Notes: generated by a model from the sequence alone, not told the origin. Positions 8,757 through 17,869 are shown, counted from the stretch's first letter. The stretch is 64,000 nucleotides of DNA from Lachnospiraceae bacterium (GCA_021202335.1 JAJQDE010000009.1:1-64000), one strand, 5' to 3'. Numbers and translations: made by a program.

Positions 8757-10430
8757 CTATATGTCCTCATCCTGATAGCTTTCCGGATCCTGAAGCGCCT
8801 TCATTCCCTGTTCGCCGGTGCGTACCTTGATTACATTCTGCACATCATATACAAAAATTTTACCGTCGCCAATATGCCCCGTATATAAAACCTCTCTTAC
8901 GGTGTCAACCACCAGCTTAACCGGAATCTTGCTTACCACAACCTCAACCCGGATTTTGGGAAGCAGTGAGGCGCCAAGCTGCGCTCCCCTGTAATAACCC
9001 GTATTCCCCTTTTGTACACCGCACCCCATAACCTGACTGACCGTGATACCCATAACGCCGATTTTGTTCAGCGCCTGTTTCAAGCTTTCCAATTTTGTTT
9101 CCCGGCATATAACGACAACACTGCTTATTCTTCCATATTCGGGAGTATCAGCGTCTGCCAGTCCGGGAAGCGTCTGTCCCTGATTGATGCCGGCATCTCT
9201 TTGTACGGAGAATGTTTCCGGCTGATAAAATGCAAAATCACTATACGCGGATTTTAACGCATGCTCTCCGTAATCTAAGCCTGTTATTTCTTCCTGTTCC
9301 TCTACCCGAAGCCCGATTGCCTTGTTAATTACAAAGAACAGAAGGCTCATTGTCACGGTTACAAACAGCAACACGCTGATAATTCCAATCACCTGAATAA
9401 ACAGTCTGCTTCCATCTCCTGTAATGAGCAATCCGCTTTCCCGGTGAAACAATCCCACAGCAAGGGTACTCCAAATACCGCACACTCCATGGACAACGCA
9501 GGCACCTACCGGATCATCCACATACAGCCTCCTGTCAAGCAGCTCAATGCCATATACAACCAAAAATCCCGCAACTACGCCTATAGCGACTGCTGCCCAT
9601 GGCGCTATGACATTACAGCATGCCGTGCTTGCCACCAATCCGCCCAAAACACCGTTCAGCGTCATGGCAATATCCGGCTTTCTATATCTTTTCCACGAAA
9701 GGAAAAAGGTTGTCGCCGCACCGCTTGCCGCGCAAAGATTTGTTACAATGAAAACACTCGCCGCAGTTTCCATTTTCTCAGCAGTGGAAATTCCCCCGGC
9801 AGAGCTTATATTAAATCCAAACCATGCAAACCATAATAGAAAAATTCCAAGCGAAGCACGCGTGATGCTATGTCCGGGAATCGCGTTCGATTTCCTTTCC
9901 GCATCATATTTTCCGATTCTCGGTCCAAGAAAGACAGCTCCTAAAAATGCAGTGATTCCGCCAACTGTATGTACCACTGTTCCGCCCGCACAATCGAGAA
10001 AGCCCACAGCCGTCCCAATGGAAAGACCTGCCAGCCAGCCATTACCCCATACCCAATGTGCCGCTATCGGATAAATAAAGGCGCTGATGCAAAAGCTGTA
10101 TATAATATACGCTGCAAGCCTTGTTCTTTCCGCCATCGCACCCGATACAATTGTTGCTGCCGTTGCACAGAACATTACCTGATACATAAGATACAGATTA
10201 TCCGGATACCCGGTCTGCGCAGCATTGCCGCCGGTAAAAATGCGATACCCGATCAAACAAAACGCCAATGAACCGATTACAAAATCCATCAGGTTTTTCA
10301 TCATTACATTTCCCGCATTTTTGGCTCTTGTCATACCTGTTTCCAGCATTGCAAATCCCGGCTGCATCATAAAAATGAATATTGTCCCTATCATTAACCA
10401 TAAACTGTCCATCGCTGAATAGTTTTCCAT
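8757..10430 (-). CDS. amt: Ammonium transporter fused to a C-terminal PII domain
   Basis: 557 residues from ATG 10430, behind GGGAGGAGGCG; an upstream in-frame start would overlap oppF. The N-terminal part (about 1-400) is an Amt/Mep channel with about eleven membrane spans (FMMQPGFAMLETGMTR, WVWGNGWLA, DCAGGTVVHTVGG). The C-terminal part (about 435-540) is a GlnB/GlnK-type PII domain (SSVVVICRETKLESLKQAL, GHIGDGKIFVYDV, RTGEQG). In the T-loop the residue matching GlnB Tyr51, the uridylylation site, appears to be Leu (YYRGAQL). So the channel carries its own PII plug, probably responding to ATP/ADP and 2-oxoglutarate rather than uridylylation. It sits 19 bp after oppF, fitting ammonium recapture during ureide breakdown. 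Confidence 0.9.
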   Translation of the reverse strand: MENYSAMDSLWLMIGTIFIFMMQPGFAMLETGMTRAKNAGNVMMKNLMDFVIGSLAFCLIGYRIFTGGNAAQTGYPDNLYLMYQVMFCATAATIVSGAMAERTRLAAYIIYSFCISAFIYPIAAHWVWGNGWLAGLSIGTAVGFLDCAGGTVVHTVGGITAFLGAVFLGPRIGKYDAERKSNAIPGHSITRASLGIFLLWFAWFGFNISSAGGISTAEKMETAASVFIVTNLCAASGAATTFFLSWKRYRKPDIAMTLNGVLGGLVASTACCNVIAPWAAVAIGVVAGFLVVYGIELLDRRLYVDDPVGACVVHGVCGIWSTLAVGLFHRESGLLITGDGSRLFIQVIGIISVLLFVTVTMSLLFFVINKAIGLRVEEQEEITGLDYGEHALKSAYSDFAFYQPETFSVQRDAGINQGQTLPGLADADTPEYGRISSVVVICRETKLESLKQALNKIGVMGITVSQVMGCGVQKGNTGYYRGAQLGASLLPKIRVEVVVSKIPVKLVVDTVREVLYTGHIGDGKIFVYDVQNVIKVRTGEQGMKALQDPESYQDEDI

Positions 10431-10449
10431 AAAGCAACGCCTCCTCCCA

Positions 10450-11433
10450 TTAATTTGTATCTCCATACAGGAAGCACCTTGCCATATGCCCTGTTTCAAC
10501 TTCTATTTTTTTAGGCTTTATTTCCGAGCAATACGACTTTGCATAAGGGCACCTTGTATGAAACGGACAGCCGGCAGGCGGATGCAGTGGAGACGGCAGC
10601 TCTCCCTGCAATGCAACTCGGTTTTTCTTCCTGCCAACTGTTGTGGACGGCACCGCCGACAGCAAAGCCTGCGTATATGGATGCAGCGGATGTGCAAACA
10701 GCTCATCGGCAGGAGCTTCCTCCACCAAATGTCCCAAATACATTACTCCTATCTTAGTAGAAATATATTTTACTACACTAAGATCATGGGCGATAAATAA
10801 ATATGTAAGCTTCTTTTCATCCTTCATATCCAGCAAAAGATTTATAATCTGCGACTGAATGGATACATCAAGCGCAGACACGGGTTCATCACATACAACA
10901 AACCGCGGATTTAAGATAAGCGCTCTTGCAATTCCCACACGCTGCCTTTGCCCTCCCGAAAATTCATGCGGATATCGGTAATAATGCTCCGGACGCAGAC
11001 CTACCTTTTCCATGATTTCCAAAGTCAGATTCATGCGCTCACCGGCATTTTTTATACCATGAATAGTTAAAACCTCGTCCAAAATTTCCCCCATTTTCTT
11101 TCTGGGATTAAGAGAGGTATACGGGTCTTGAAAAATCATCTGCATATCTTTTCGTTTCATACGCAGTTCTTTTTCCTTCATGCCTGTAATATCCGTGCCG
11201 TTAATGGAAATAGTGCCGCTTGTGGGATTTGTCAGACGAAGAAGCGTCCTTCCGAAGGTGCTTTTACCGCAGCCGGACTCTCCGACCAAACCATATACTT
11301 CATTTTCATATATTTTTAACGATACTCCATCTACCGCCTTAACCACCGGCTTTTCCAAGCTTATTGAAACCTCAGTCTGAAAATACTTTTTTATTTTTAC
11401 CGCATCTACAATCAATTTCCGCTCATCCGTCAT
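10450..11433 (-). CDS. Peptide-type ABC transporter ATPase, OppF/DppF-like
   Basis: 327 residues from ATG 11433 (ribosome binding site GGGAGGATTCAT). Walker [10 protein letters not shown], signature FSGGQRQRVGIARAL, Walker B FVVCDEPVSALD and switch His in FIAHDLS are all present. A C-terminal oligopeptide-type extension has three Cys near PAGCPFHTRCPYAKSYC, which in relatives may bind an Fe-S cluster. It pairs with OppD at 12259. Part of an eight-gene operon with tight spacing. Confidence 0.88.
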   Translation of the reverse strand: MTDERKLIVDAVKIKKYFQTEVSISLEKPVVKAVDGVSLKIYENEVYGLVGESGCGKSTFGRTLLRLTNPTSGTISINGTDITGMKEKELRMKRKDMQMIFQDPYTSLNPRKKMGEILDEVLTIHGIKNAGERMNLTLEIMEKVGLRPEHYYRYPHEFSGGQRQRVGIARALILNPRFVVCDEPVSALDVSIQSQIINLLLDMKDEKKLTYLFIAHDLSVVKYISTKIGVMYLGHLVEEAPADELFAHPLHPYTQALLSAVPSTTVGRKKNRVALQGELPSPLHPPAGCPFHTRCPYAKSYCSEIKPKKIEVETGHMARCFLYGDTN

Positions 11434-11468
11434 ATGAATCCTCCCATTCACGATTAACCCATGAGATT

Positions 11469-12233
11469 TTACAATACTGCGTCACGATTACAATCCTTTG
11501 AATACAAATATGCAAAATCTTCCGTGCCAACACAGTAAGCAGCCTGAGGAACATATGGACCAAACCACATGAAGTCATCTTTTTTAATCCCCATCCAATG
11601 ATCCTCCATATAATACATTCCCTCACCGCTCAAAATCAAAGCGCCGTGTTCCTGTTCATGCGTTTCTATAAAATCATGTCCGGCTCCCGGCTTAAAAGTC
11701 AGCGTATGCATATTAAAATCAAATCCTAAATCCGTAGGGAGCAGATTTTTCATTTCGACATTATCCATCCCGTGCAATGGGAATCCCTCTGCCTTATCCA
11801 GGCTTCCCCACACTCTCCGGGCACTATATCCCTCAAGCGGAGCATACCTTTGCTTATACAGCAGCAGCCTTGTCACACCGCCTGATGTGTTGGTAAAGCT
11901 TAACGCATCTTCCACAGGTACGTATACATACTCTCCCTTTGCCATCACTTTCGTATCTTCACCGACAATAACCTGAATACTTCCCTCAATGCAATACAGG
12001 AAACACTCTATATCACTTTCGCTTCCAAACGGTTTGGAGGTTCCTCCGCCCGGACAAGCCTCTATCATGTATTCCACAAAGCCTGCTCCCATTTTTGGGG
12101 ATGCAACAATACTTACCTTACAATTATCAATAAACGGCACAACATTGTTTACAAGTCCGCTGTATGGCAAAACAGCCCACAGTCCCGGCTTTACAATTGC
12201 TCTCGTTGCCAATAAATCAATTTTATTATCCAT
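11469..12233 (-). CDS. allE: (S)-ureidoglycine aminohydrolase paralogue inside the transport operon
   Basis: 254 residues, same bicupin family as the copy at 4879 and clearly divergent from it. Conserved: DFNMHTLTF, ETHEQEHGALILSG and YLYSKDCNRDA. The start ATG follows GAGGTGAATT. It lies between oppD (25-bp gap) and oppF (35-bp gap), which is unusual for an enzyme and strongly links the importer to ureide use. Either both copies use (S)-ureidoglycine, or one has shifted to a related ureide; the sequence does not decide. Confidence 0.82.
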   Translation of the reverse strand: MDNKIDLLATRAIVKPGLWAVLPYSGLVNNVVPFIDNCKVSIVASPKMGAGFVEYMIEACPGGGTSKPFGSESDIECFLYCIEGSIQVIVGEDTKVMAKGEYVYVPVEDALSFTNTSGGVTRLLLYKQRYAPLEGYSARRVWGSLDKAEGFPLHGMDNVEMKNLLPTDLGFDFNMHTLTFKPGAGHDFIETHEQEHGALILSGEGMYYMEDHWMGIKKDDFMWFGPYVPQAAYCVGTEDFAYLYSKDCNRDAVL

Positions 12234-12258
12234 AATTCACCTCTTGCATCTCTTTTTA

Positions 12259-13248
12259 TTACCCGGCCTCCGTTAAATTTCCCTCCGCCTTAAAGCAGCG
12301 TACCTTATGCGTCCCTTCTCCGCGAAGCTCAGGCATATTCTGTCGGCAGCTCTCGTCCGCATAGGGGCACCTGGGTGCAAATCTGCAGCCTGTCGGAATT
12401 TGGCTTAAAAGAGGAACTATTCCCTTTATAACATGAAGGCGCTCTCGCTTTTCTCCTTCAAGCTGCGGAATGGAATCCATCATTCCCCTTGTGTACGGAT
12501 GAAGCGGATTTGAAAAAATATCCTCTACATCGGCTTCCTCCACAATTTGCCCAAGATACATTACAATCACTCTGCTGCAGGTTTCCGCAACCACCGCCAG
12601 GTCATGAGTTATCAGCATTACACTCATTCCTATCTTTTGATTAAGCTCAACAATTAAATCCATAATCTGTGCCTGAATAGTCACATCCAGCGCTGTTGTC
12701 GGCTCATCCGCAATCAATATTTTAGGGTTACAGCTCAGTGCAATTGCAATCATAACGCGCTGCCGCATGCCGCCTGAGAGTTCATGAGGATATTGGTCTA
12801 TCCTTTCCTCATATCCCGGTATTCCTACAAGCCTGAGCATCTCCAGCGCACGCTCCTTTGCCTGTTTTTTATTTAAAGAAGTATGGATTCTCAATGTTTC
12901 TATAATCTGATCGCCTATTTTCATGACAGGATTTAAGGAGCTTAATGCATCCTGAAAAACCATTGAGATGGTATTTCCCCTAATACCCTGCATATCCTTC
13001 ATGGAAAGCTTTAAGATATCATTGCCCTCCACAAGCACTTCACCGGTAATCCGGGCTAAATACTTTTCATCATACAGACGCATAATGGATTGTGAAGTAA
13101 CACTTTTCCCGCATCCGCTTTCACCGACTATTCCAAGTATTTCTCCTTTATTAGTATGAAAGCTCACTCCGTCCACTGCCTTCATGACGCCCCTTTCAGT
13201 TCTAAAAGAGGTTGTCAGATTTCTGACCTCCAAAATTTTCTCACTCAT
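12259..13248 (-). CDS. Peptide-type ABC transporter ATPase, OppD/DppD-like
   Basis: 329 residues. Walker [10 protein letters not shown] (position 47 region), signature [16 protein letters not shown], Walker [14 protein letters not shown]-loop LITHDLA, and a C-terminal Cys-rich oligopeptide-ABC extension ([17 protein letters not shown]). Partner of the OppF-like ATPase. The operon order permease-permease-ATPase-enzyme-ATPase is interrupted only by the allE paralogue. Confidence 0.88.
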   Translation of the reverse strand: MSEKILEVRNLTTSFRTERGVMKAVDGVSFHTNKGEILGIVGESGCGKSVTSQSIMRLYDEKYLARITGEVLVEGNDILKLSMKDMQGIRGNTISMVFQDALSSLNPVMKIGDQIIETLRIHTSLNKKQAKERALEMLRLVGIPGYEERIDQYPHELSGGMRQRVMIAIALSCNPKILIADEPTTALDVTIQAQIMDLIVELNQKIGMSVMLITHDLAVVAETCSRVIVMYLGQIVEEADVEDIFSNPLHPYTRGMMDSIPQLEGEKRERLHVIKGIVPLLSQIPTGCRFAPRCPYADESCRQNMPELRGEGTHKVRCFKAEGNLTEAG

Positions 13249-13264
13249 GCAGACGCCTCCCCAT

Positions 13265-14140
13265 TTAATTTGACAAAGGATCCAAATAATCCCTCAGACC
13301 ATCTCCCAGTAAGTTCAGTCCCAATACGGAAAGCGCAGTTGCTATTGCAGGGAATATAATCAGCCACCATGCCTGATAAATTACCGTCTTACCTTCATTT
13401 ATAATATTGCCCCAGCTTGGCTCCGGCACGGGTATTCCCACACCCAGAAAGCTCAGCGACGCTTCTGTTATAACAGCATTTGCAAAAATAAACGACACCT
13501 GAACCAGCACTGGAGAAATAACATTGGGAAGGATATTTCCCCAAATGATTCTCGTATCGGAAGCGCCTGATGCCTTTAACGCCTCCACATATGTCTGTTC
13601 CCTTACCTTCATCGCAACCGAACGGGTAATTCGTGCAATATCGGGAAAATAGACAATTGTAAGGCTGATAATAATATTAGTCGTGCCTGCACCCAATACC
13701 GCAACCAGAGCTATCGCCAGCAAAATGGACGGTATCGCTTTTAGTCCGTCGCAAATTCTCATGCTGACTTTATCAATTTTGGGATAATATCCTGCATACA
13801 AACCGATAATCAGACCGATAATCAGCGTCGTCACGGCAACAATTCCCCCCACATAAGTGGAAATCCTTGCTCCATATATAATTCTGCTAAGCAAATCCCT
13901 TCCAAAGGTATCCGTACCCAAAATGTGTTCCGCCGACGGCGCTTTGAGTCTTTGGGTCACATCCAATTCATACGGGTCGTATGGAGAAAGGACAGGGGCA
14001 AAAATCGCAACAAGAAAAAGTGCAACAACAATTAATATTCCCAGCACTACAAAACGATTATGTAAGAGCCGATGAATATTTGTTTTTCTTTGCTCCTTGC
14101 GAAGCTCCTTTTGAATTTCTTCAAGGGTTTTTTCACTCAT
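13265..14140 (-). CDS. ABC transporter permease, DppC-like
   Basis: 291 residues from ATG 14140 (AGGAGGAGGTG upstream; a GTG three codons earlier is less likely). The cytosolic N-terminal tail carries KELRKEQRKTN, then the first span (LGILIVVALFLVAIFAP), then five more spans. The EAA-type loop reads EALKASGASDTRIIWGNILPN. This is the N-terminal OppC_N plus BPD_transp_1 layout. It forms the channel with the DppB-like protein 15 bp upstream. Confidence 0.88.
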   Translation of the reverse strand: MSEKTLEEIQKELRKEQRKTNIHRLLHNRFVVLGILIVVALFLVAIFAPVLSPYDPYELDVTQRLKAPSAEHILGTDTFGRDLLSRIIYGARISTYVGGIVAVTTLIIGLIIGLYAGYYPKIDKVSMRICDGLKAIPSILLAIALVAVLGAGTTNIIISLTIVYFPDIARITRSVAMKVREQTYVEALKASGASDTRIIWGNILPNVISPVLVQVSFIFANAVITEASLSFLGVGIPVPEPSWGNIINEGKTVIYQAWWLIIFPAIATALSVLGLNLLGDGLRDYLDPLSN

Positions 14141-14155
14141 ATGCCACACCTCCTC

Positions 14156-15106
14156 CTACTCGGTTTTCATACGGACGCGGGTATCTGCAAACCCATATAA
14201 AATATCAATCAAAAGCATAACGACTACATTAATCAGAGCAATCAAAAGCACTACCGCCTGAATAACCTCATAGTCCCTTCTGTTAATAGACGTAACAACA
14301 AGCTGTCCCACACCGGGAATATTAAACACGCTCTCCGTAACCAGCGCGCCGGAAAGCAGTGAAACAAGACTTTGACCAATCACCGTGATAATCGGAAGCA
14401 GCGCATTCTTGAGTGCATGCCTGAATAAAATAACATTTTCCTTAACTCCTTTTGCCCGCGCCATTTTAATATAATCACTGCCCAGCACTTCAAGCATTGA
14501 AGAACGTGTCATTCTTGTGATTAACGAAGCATGCATCAGCCCCAAAGCAAGCGACGGCAAAAACAGATATTTAAAATGCAGCCCAATACTGTCATCCATT
14601 GTCTTATAACCTGAAGATGGAAACCAGTTCAGCTTTACCGCGAACAGCAAAATCAACAGCAATCCTATCAGAAAGTTCGGTATGCTGATACCTACCATAG
14701 ATGCTCCCATCAATACCTGATCTCCTATTCTTCCACGGTTTTTAGCAGCATAAATACCGCAAGGTATCGCAATCACAACTGCAATAATAAGCGCATTAAA
14801 GGACAGCGCCAGCGTCGGCAGCAAGTGCTCTATGAGAATTGTCCCCATCGGCTCATCAATAAACAGGGATTCTCCCCAATCACCGCGAAATACATCTGAT
14901 ATCCATTTGATGTATTGCAGCCAGATGGGATCATTAAGTCCCATCTCCTGCTGCAATGCGATAACATCCTCCTCCAAAGCCTGATCCCCCAGCATGACCC
15001 TTGCAGGGTCGCCGGGAATCAGGTGGATTAGGAAAAATACCACAAGCGATACAATAAACAGCACCGGGATGACTGCTATAATTCTTTTTCCAATATATTT
15101 CAACAT
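14156..15106 (-). CDS. ABC transporter permease, DppB-like
   Basis: 316 residues, usual family length. N-terminal span MLKYIGKRIIAVIPVLFIVS and the typical HLIPGDPARVMLG segment, then five further spans with the EAA loop (MARAKGVKENVILFRHALKN). Forms a heterodimer with the DppC-like permease. Second gene of the operon, 29 bp after the binding protein. Confidence 0.88.
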   Translation of the reverse strand: MLKYIGKRIIAVIPVLFIVSLVVFFLIHLIPGDPARVMLGDQALEEDVIALQQEMGLNDPIWLQYIKWISDVFRGDWGESLFIDEPMGTILIEHLLPTLALSFNALIIAVVIAIPCGIYAAKNRGRIGDQVLMGASMVGISIPNFLIGLLLILLFAVKLNWFPSSGYKTMDDSIGLHFKYLFLPSLALGLMHASLITRMTRSSMLEVLGSDYIKMARAKGVKENVILFRHALKNALLPIITVIGQSLVSLLSGALVTESVFNIPGVGQLVVTSINRRDYEVIQAVVLLIALINVVVMLLIDILYGFADTRVRMKTE

Positions 15107-15135
15107 AGCCTTTTCCCTTGCCTTTCCATAGCCTG

Positions 15136-16779
15136 TTATTTTTCAACCCTTGCATTTCCTACAAGCGGACCGTTAAAGTATTCCATACCGACAACCTTCG
15201 TGCTGCTTACACTATAACTGAATGAAGTGCCAAGCTTCGTGACGGGAAGGCTGTCCGTCCAGCAATATGCCTGCAATGTTTCCCACTTCTCCTGTGCATC
15301 CTCAAGAGATGTACAATTGTTAATTTCTTTTACGCCGTCAAGAATTACAGGGTCAGAGGTAAATCCTGCCCATGTAGCGCTTAAGAAAATCTGAATTGTA
15401 GGTACTGACACCGGTAACGCATTTGTAAAGAAAATATCATACTGTGTAGAATCGTTCCTGTAAGTCTGATATGTTGAATTATCCACGGATACAATTTCTA
15501 CATTTACACCGATTGCTTCAAGCTCCTGCTGAATAACCACTGCCGCATTTACAAAATCAGTGCTTGAGGGCTTAACCAAAATACGGAAGGTTTCTCCGTT
15601 ATATCCTGCTTCCTCAAGATATTGCTTTGCCAGCTCGGCATCCGCCTTGTGCGCATTCTCCTCGCCCGCTGTTGTATACCAGTTCACCATCTCCGAACCC
15701 ATATAGCTTGTTTCTATACGGTAAAATTCACTGCTTCCATATGCACCCGTAAGAATTTCTTCCGGGTCAAGAATTGCATTGACTGCCTGACGGAACGCCA
15801 CATTTGAGCATAATCCCTCCGCTTTATTGTATACGACCACAAAGCACCCCAATACATCCTTATAGATATGGTAACTGCTCTCATCGCCAAACTGACCGTA
15901 ATTATCGGTCGGAAGCTCATGGGCAAAATCATATTCTCCCGAGCTTATTCCTGCTACTCTTGTAGAGGAATCTGTTACAAGGTCAAAATATATGGTCTGA
16001 GTAGGCGCCGCCTTATATCCCCACCAACCATCTGTTTCGCCTTCCGTTCCATACGGCTGATAATCCTCAAATTTTTCAAGCTTAATGTACTGTCCGTCCT
16101 TCCATTCAACAAACTTATATGGACCTGTTCCAATATATTCATTTACCCCCGTAGAGGCATCTGCACTCTCAATCACGGATGCCGGCATAATTACGGAACC
16201 CTGGCTTTGAGTTGCTATCAGCTCATTTAAGAAAAGCGCCGGCTCATCTGTCTTAATCGTAACGGTATAATCATCTACCTTCTCAAATCTTGCATCGCCC
16301 ACCATGTTTTTGGCATTGCTGTACTTTTCAATCCAACGGTTCATGGACGCTACAACATCATCCGCTGTCATTTCCGTTCCATCATGGAATTTAATGCCTT
16401 GCCTGAGGTAATATGTATACTCCGTATGCTCATCATTAACCTCTACGGTTTCTGCCAACTCTTCTTTCCAGTTATAATCGGATGTAAGTGTTCCCAGAGA
16501 TTCATAAATATTTCCATATGCAATGATTCGTGGAATATAATCTGTTCCCATCATTACATCCAAAGTCGCGGGCGCGGTACCCATTGCTACATGAAGCTCA
16601 TCCTTGTACTCCGCATCCTCCGAAACCGTTTCCACAGCAGATGCCGTGTCAGCCGAAGCCGCCTCCGATGTCGTTTCCGCACTACTGCTGCTATCACTGC
16701 CGCTGCTTGTGCATCCTGCCAGCATGGATACTGTAAGCATCAATGCCGTAATACTTGCAAGTAATTTCTTTTTTTTCAT
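15136..16779 (-). CDS. ABC transporter substrate-binding lipoprotein (peptide-binding family 5)
   Basis: 547 residues. A lipoprotein signal peptide ends in LAGC, so Cys23 would be lipid-anchored. A Ser/Thr/Ala-rich linker (about 24-60) leads to an SBP_bac_5 domain (YTYYLRQGIKFHDGTEMTADDVVASMNRW). First gene of the eight-gene operon. The SBP_bac_5 family takes peptides, nickel, glutathione and other small ligands. The allE paralogue, Amt-PII and amidohydrolase downstream suggest allantoin, allantoate or another ureide here, which is inference only. Ribosome binding site AAGGAGGAGAAGT. Confidence 0.85.
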   Translation of the reverse strand: MKKKKLLASITALMLTVSMLAGCTSSGSDSSSSAETTSEAASADTASAVETVSEDAEYKDELHVAMGTAPATLDVMMGTDYIPRIIAYGNIYESLGTLTSDYNWKEELAETVEVNDEHTEYTYYLRQGIKFHDGTEMTADDVVASMNRWIEKYSNAKNMVGDARFEKVDDYTVTIKTDEPALFLNELIATQSQGSVIMPASVIESADASTGVNEYIGTGPYKFVEWKDGQYIKLEKFEDYQPYGTEGETDGWWGYKAAPTQTIYFDLVTDSSTRVAGISSGEYDFAHELPTDNYGQFGDESSYHIYKDVLGCFVVVYNKAEGLCSNVAFRQAVNAILDPEEILTGAYGSSEFYRIETSYMGSEMVNWYTTAGEENAHKADAELAKQYLEEAGYNGETFRILVKPSSTDFVNAAVVIQQELEAIGVNVEIVSVDNSTYQTYRNDSTQYDIFFTNALPVSVPTIQIFLSATWAGFTSDPVILDGVKEINNCTSLEDAQEKWETLQAYCWTDSLPVTKLGTSFSYSVSSTKVVGMEYFNGPLVGNARVEK

Positions 16780-17200
16780 ACTTCTCCTCCTTAATGTTTG
16801 TACATAATACCATGCCTATAGTTGCTTTTGGGAACAAAGAATGTAATTTCAGCATATTCCCGGGCGTTTTATCGTATAGAATGAACTTTCCGATACAATA
16901 AAAAGGCACGCAGATTACCTCTACACGCCTTTGTGAAATAATGCTTAATTATTTTGTGTTCCAACTTGTATTTACTATAATTCAGCTAATTTTATTTGTC
17001 AACAAATTGATTTAAGACAAATTGTGGACTTTGCACTATTATTAATTCCAAACAATTCTTCCAAAATAATTGATTTTACTGCTTTTAAAAGGTTTGTTTA
17101 AAATACGTCTTTAATTGATATTGTGCGTTATGCACAACTAACCTCCTTGTATTTCGTTATGAAAATCTATTTATCATTAATAAACATTCTGCACATTTCC
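16780..17200. other. Non-coding region upstream of the importer operon
   Basis: About 420 bp without a credible gene. On the minus strand TGGTATTAT (near 16810) could be an extended -10 of the operon, with low confidence. An imperfect palindrome (TTTTATCGTAT/ATACAATAAAA, 16867-16902) overlaps a divergent copy of the GTATAGGAAAGTTC motif seen near 17821 and 46298. A small inverted repeat TTGTGC-N5-GCACAA lies at 17121-17137. No riboswitch was recognised. Confidence 0.35.
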
Positions 17201-17647
17201 TCAATCAAACACATCCCCTTCCCCCACCGTATTCTCAAATATAGTTTCTTCAACAACTTTTACACACTGTTCAACGTCTTTTTTGATATCTTTTCCCAAA
17301 AATCTCAGAACTGTCCACCCCATATACATCAACTGACGGTTAATTTCCTCATCTCTTTCCCTGTTCCTTGATATCTTTTTTATCCAAAAATCCGCGTTTT
17401 TTCCACGCTCAAGCTGCAGCTTTAAAGCATCCCAATCCTTCCCATGGAAAAATTCGCTGTCACAAAAAATAGCTATTTTGTATTTTGTCAAAACAATATC
17501 CGGCTTTCCGGGCAGAGCGCTGTAATTTTTACGATACTGATATCCCTTTTGCCAAAGCGCGCTGCGCAGGATTTTTTCAATGCCCGTATCCTTATTTTTT
17601 ATATGGCTCATGTTTTTATGGCGTTGTTCCTTTGTCAGCCTGTCCAT
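17201..17647 (-). CDS. vsr: Very-short-patch-repair (Vsr)-like endonuclease
   Basis: 148 residues from ATG 17647; an ATG four codons earlier is part of the ribosome binding site ATGGGGATTATT. The N-terminus LTKEQRHKNMSHIKNKDTGIE and the core LPGKPDIVLTKYKIAIFCDSEFFHGKDW match the Vsr family fold (PD-(D/E)XK-like, catalytic Asp in GKPDIV and His in FFHG). Vsr nicks T:G mismatches produced by deamination of 5-methylcytosine, and usually sits beside a cytosine methyltransferase. None is visible here, so it is solitary in this window. Preceded by a structured leader element. Confidence 0.78.
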   Translation of the reverse strand: MDRLTKEQRHKNMSHIKNKDTGIEKILRSALWQKGYQYRKNYSALPGKPDIVLTKYKIAIFCDSEFFHGKDWDALKLQLERGKNADFWIKKISRNRERDEEINRQLMYMGWTVLRFLGKDIKKDVEQCVKVVEETIFENTVGEGDVFD

Positions 17648-17650
17648 AAT

Positions 17651-17808
17651 AATCCCCATTTCTGAGCAACTCTGTTGCGAAGAGGCGGCGAGAAAGCCGC
17701 GAATGCGGTTTCTTGCCTGCCATCAGGGCTATTTGTTTTCGCTCAGAAACAAATAGCCGTGTGAAAAATAAGCTATCGAGCTTATTTTTCACACTAATCC
17801 CCATTTCT
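17651..17808 (-). repeat. Dispersed structured 5'-leader element, type B (before vsr), flanked by 14-bp direct repeats
   Basis: H1 (GTGTGAAAAATAAGCT/AGCTTATTTTTCACAC, 17759-17794) is a perfect 16-bp stem. H2 (GGCTATTTGTTT/AAACAAATAGCC) spans 17727-17758. H3 is built on AAACCGC/GCGGCTTT. The H2 loop (CTGAGC on the coding strand) is complementary to GCTCAG at 17662-17667, beside the ribosome binding site. The direct repeats TAATCCCCATTTCT at 17650-17663 and 17795-17808 bound the element, as a target-site duplication would, so the ribosome binding site is present at both ends. Confidence 0.75.
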
Positions 17809-17838
17809 TTTTGCCAAAGCACGAACTTTCCTATACGA

Positions 17839-17869
17839 TAAAATAAGGAGGCATATTGCCCCCTTATTC
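17839..17869 (-). terminator. Rho-independent terminator after rubrerythrin
   Basis: The minus-strand stem AATAAGGGGGC/GCCTCCTTATT (one G-T wobble) with a short AATAT loop runs into TTTT, about 28 bp past the rubrerythrin stop codon. Confidence 0.75.
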
